From contig NZ_BPFX01000023.1 in NCBI RefSeq assembly GCF_019655855.1, forward strand, positions 1 through 22,792: 22,792 nt of DNA. Direction: 5' to 3'. A model generated the notes under the pieces. It did no database searches and was not told where the DNA came from. It worked only from the letters and a program-made list of their open reading frames with translations. The stretch is from Pseudomonas paralcaligenes. GTDB lineage: Bacteria; Pseudomonadota; Gammaproteobacteria; Pseudomonadales; Pseudomonadaceae. Shown here one piece after another: positions 21,922-22,792 of this stretch. Each line of letters opens with the position of its first letter. Position 1 is the stretch's first letter. Made by a program: the position numbers and the translations under genes.

Positions 21922-21946
21922 AAAAAGCCCAGCAGAGGGCTGGGCT
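21922..21946 (-). terminator. Terminator behind the right rhs-immunity pair
   Basis: On the minus strand AGCCCAG (21946-21940) and CTGGGCT (21932-21926) form a stem with a seven-base loop, followed by a T-run. It lies about 55 bases after the immunity gene stop, mirroring the left module. Confidence 0.82.
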
Positions 21947-22001
21947 TAGGGAGTCTTAGGAGGTCAGGTGAACTAAATAAACCTGCCCTCTATCCATCGA
22001 G

Positions 22002-22289
22002 TTAATCTTGGAGGCCTTTGCGAACAAATCTACCGCGCAGTACATCTTTCATTTCAGGCCATGTGTTTTCGAGGTAGTCTCTTGCTGCATCGGAGCCCAG
22101 CTGAGTAGATTGCAGCATGAGGATCTCGGCAACTGACAATATCAACTCAATACTGTCGGTAGGAACCTCTCCTAGAAACAATCTGGAGATGTCTAACCCA
22201 GCATTGCTATCGCCTGCCTTTGCGTTTTTGAGGAACTCCGCAGCCAGCATATGTATGTGTGGATTTTTAACGCTCGGCTTATCAGTCAT
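22002..22289 (-). CDS. Candidate immunity protein for the right Rhs tip
   Basis: The protein has 95 residues and is predicted helical and soluble, without signal peptide or membrane segment. The start codon overlaps the rhs stop by four bases (ATGA), so the two are translationally coupled. The sequence ([44 protein letters not shown]) matches no family I know. The immunity call rests on position behind the Rhs tip and on size. It differs from the left candidate immunity protein even though the two tips share a Cys pattern, as expected for specific toxin-immunity pairs. Confidence 0.65.
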   Translation of the reverse strand: MTDKPSVKNPHIHMLAAEFLKNAKAGDSNAGLDISRLFLGEVPTDSIELILSVAEILMLQSTQLGSDAARDYLENTWPEMKDVLRGRFVRKGLQD

Positions 22290-22792
22290 TGCTTACAGTC
22301 CTCTTTGCAGTCTTGTATGCATTCAATGTAGATTCGGTCAACTTCATTCATGCACTGACGATAGCGATCTGCGTTATAACCTCTCATCGCGGCATCAACT
22401 TGGCACATGGTCTTATTGTTATCCCATTTCAGATCGCAATCCCTCTCACATTCTGCTTGCGCGCTAGCACTTGAGCTCTGCGATGTGCTGCCAGCCCACG
22501 GTGGAATTATTTCGTTTGGTCGAGAAAACACACCGGAATCGGGCTGCTGGGCAGTGTTATTTCCGCTATTTGCAGCAACTGCTACAACGACTAACGCGAT
22601 AGCACCCACTACCCCAATTGCGGAGGCGTATTGGCCTTTGGGGTCGAAGTACCTGACCGGGTTGCCATTAACATACCCATAAGTGTTCAACCCACCCTTG
22701 AGCCCAATCGGATCACTTTCCACGTATCGCCCAGTCTGCGGGTCGTAATCGCGGAAGTAGTTGTAGTGCAGGCCACTCTCAAAGTCGTAGTA
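22286..22792 (-). CDS. Rhs family protein, C-terminal end (5' end outside the window)
   Basis: The frame is open to the window end, giving 168 residues. Residues 1-53 are Rhs core almost identical to the left copy ([42 protein letters not shown]). The tip (54-168) has a hydrophobic helix ([17 protein letters not shown]), a Pro/Ser-rich linker and a Cys-rich end with CERDC, DRYRQC, CIQDC and CKEDC, seven Cys in all. The order hydrophobic helix, linker and Cys-rich end with DRYRxC is shared with the left tip, so the two are probably divergent members of one unnamed tip family. A membrane-acting toxin is possible, but this is inference. Confidence 0.9.
   Translation of the reverse strand, partial: YYDFESGLHYNYFRDYDPQTGRYVESDPIGLKGGLNTYGYVNGNPVRYFDPKGQYASAIGVVGAIALVVVAVAANSGNNTAQQPDSGVFSRPNEIIPPWAGSTSQSSSASAQAECERDCDLKWDNNKTMCQVDAAMRGYNADRYRQCMNEVDRIYIECIQDCKEDCKQ
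22703..22792 (-). repeat. Terminal inverted repeat (rhs core), right arm
   Basis: Right partner of the 90-base inverted repeat at 1-90. Both arms code for the same Rhs core segment, so protein-level conservation explains part of the identity, but the identical third codon positions suggest a recent common origin or gene conversion. Confidence 0.9.

Noticed and set aside
1..22792. CRISPR array, tRNA or rRNA genes
   Set aside because: No regularly spaced repeats, cloverleaf-like sequence or rRNA segments were recognised on either strand.

Overview
The window looks like a heavy-metal accessory island from a Pseudomonas. An MvaT-type nucleoid protein, OprD- and OprP/O-type porins, a DUF2790 protein, a CzcRS pair and Pseudomonas-style palindromic intergenic repeats all point to that genus. 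The species cannot be named from the sequence alone.

Layout. Both ends are the 3' tips of rhs genes that read inward (1-501 on +, 22286-22792 on -), each followed by a small overlapping candidate immunity gene. The outer 90 bases of the two ends form an inverted repeat with 5 mismatches. Inside the left end is a scrap zone (about 760-2440): a hairpin repeat, a 32-bp direct repeat, the C-terminal remnants of a umuC-like polymerase and an exonuclease III, and the 5' part of an IS1182-like element. Next comes a small secreted Lys-rich protein, then the minus-strand efflux operon czcC-czcB-czcA-czcD (10044-2975). Divergent from it is an orphan czcR-like regulator (10463). Then follow a DUF2790 protein, a candidate small RNA, an OprD-family porin, a 63-aa ORF, a czcR-czcS pair, a 47-aa ORF with a signal-like N-terminus, a LysR-type regulator and an OprP/O-family porin. 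A ZntR/CadR-like MerR regulator faces a plus-strand operon for a DsbB-like protein, a DsbA-like thiol oxidoreductase and an ICMT-like methyltransferase. mvaT precedes the right rhs tip.

How the parts fit. CzcCBA would export Zn/Cd/Co from periplasm and cytoplasm to the outside, and CzcD would move cytoplasmic metal to the periplasm. CzcS/CzcR would sense periplasmic metal and the MerR protein cytoplasmic metal. The main finding is a shared promoter architecture, GTAATT-N6-TCAT-N22-TAnnnT. The GTAATT box and an A/T at the exact -10 position occur before czcC, the 68-aa secreted protein, the DUF2790 gene, the candidate sRNA, the OprD-like porin and the LysR gene. Two further boxes lie at the two czcR genes. 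This suggests one CzcR-type regulon covering most of the island. The candidate sRNA (about 11750 to 11612, minus) has its own box and -10, three consecutive hairpins and an intrinsic terminator, and no convincing ORF. MerR-type promoters with 19-bp spacers precede both the orphan czcR and the dsb operon, which could link cytoplasmic and periplasmic metal sensing. All functions are inferred from reading the sequence; no database search was run.
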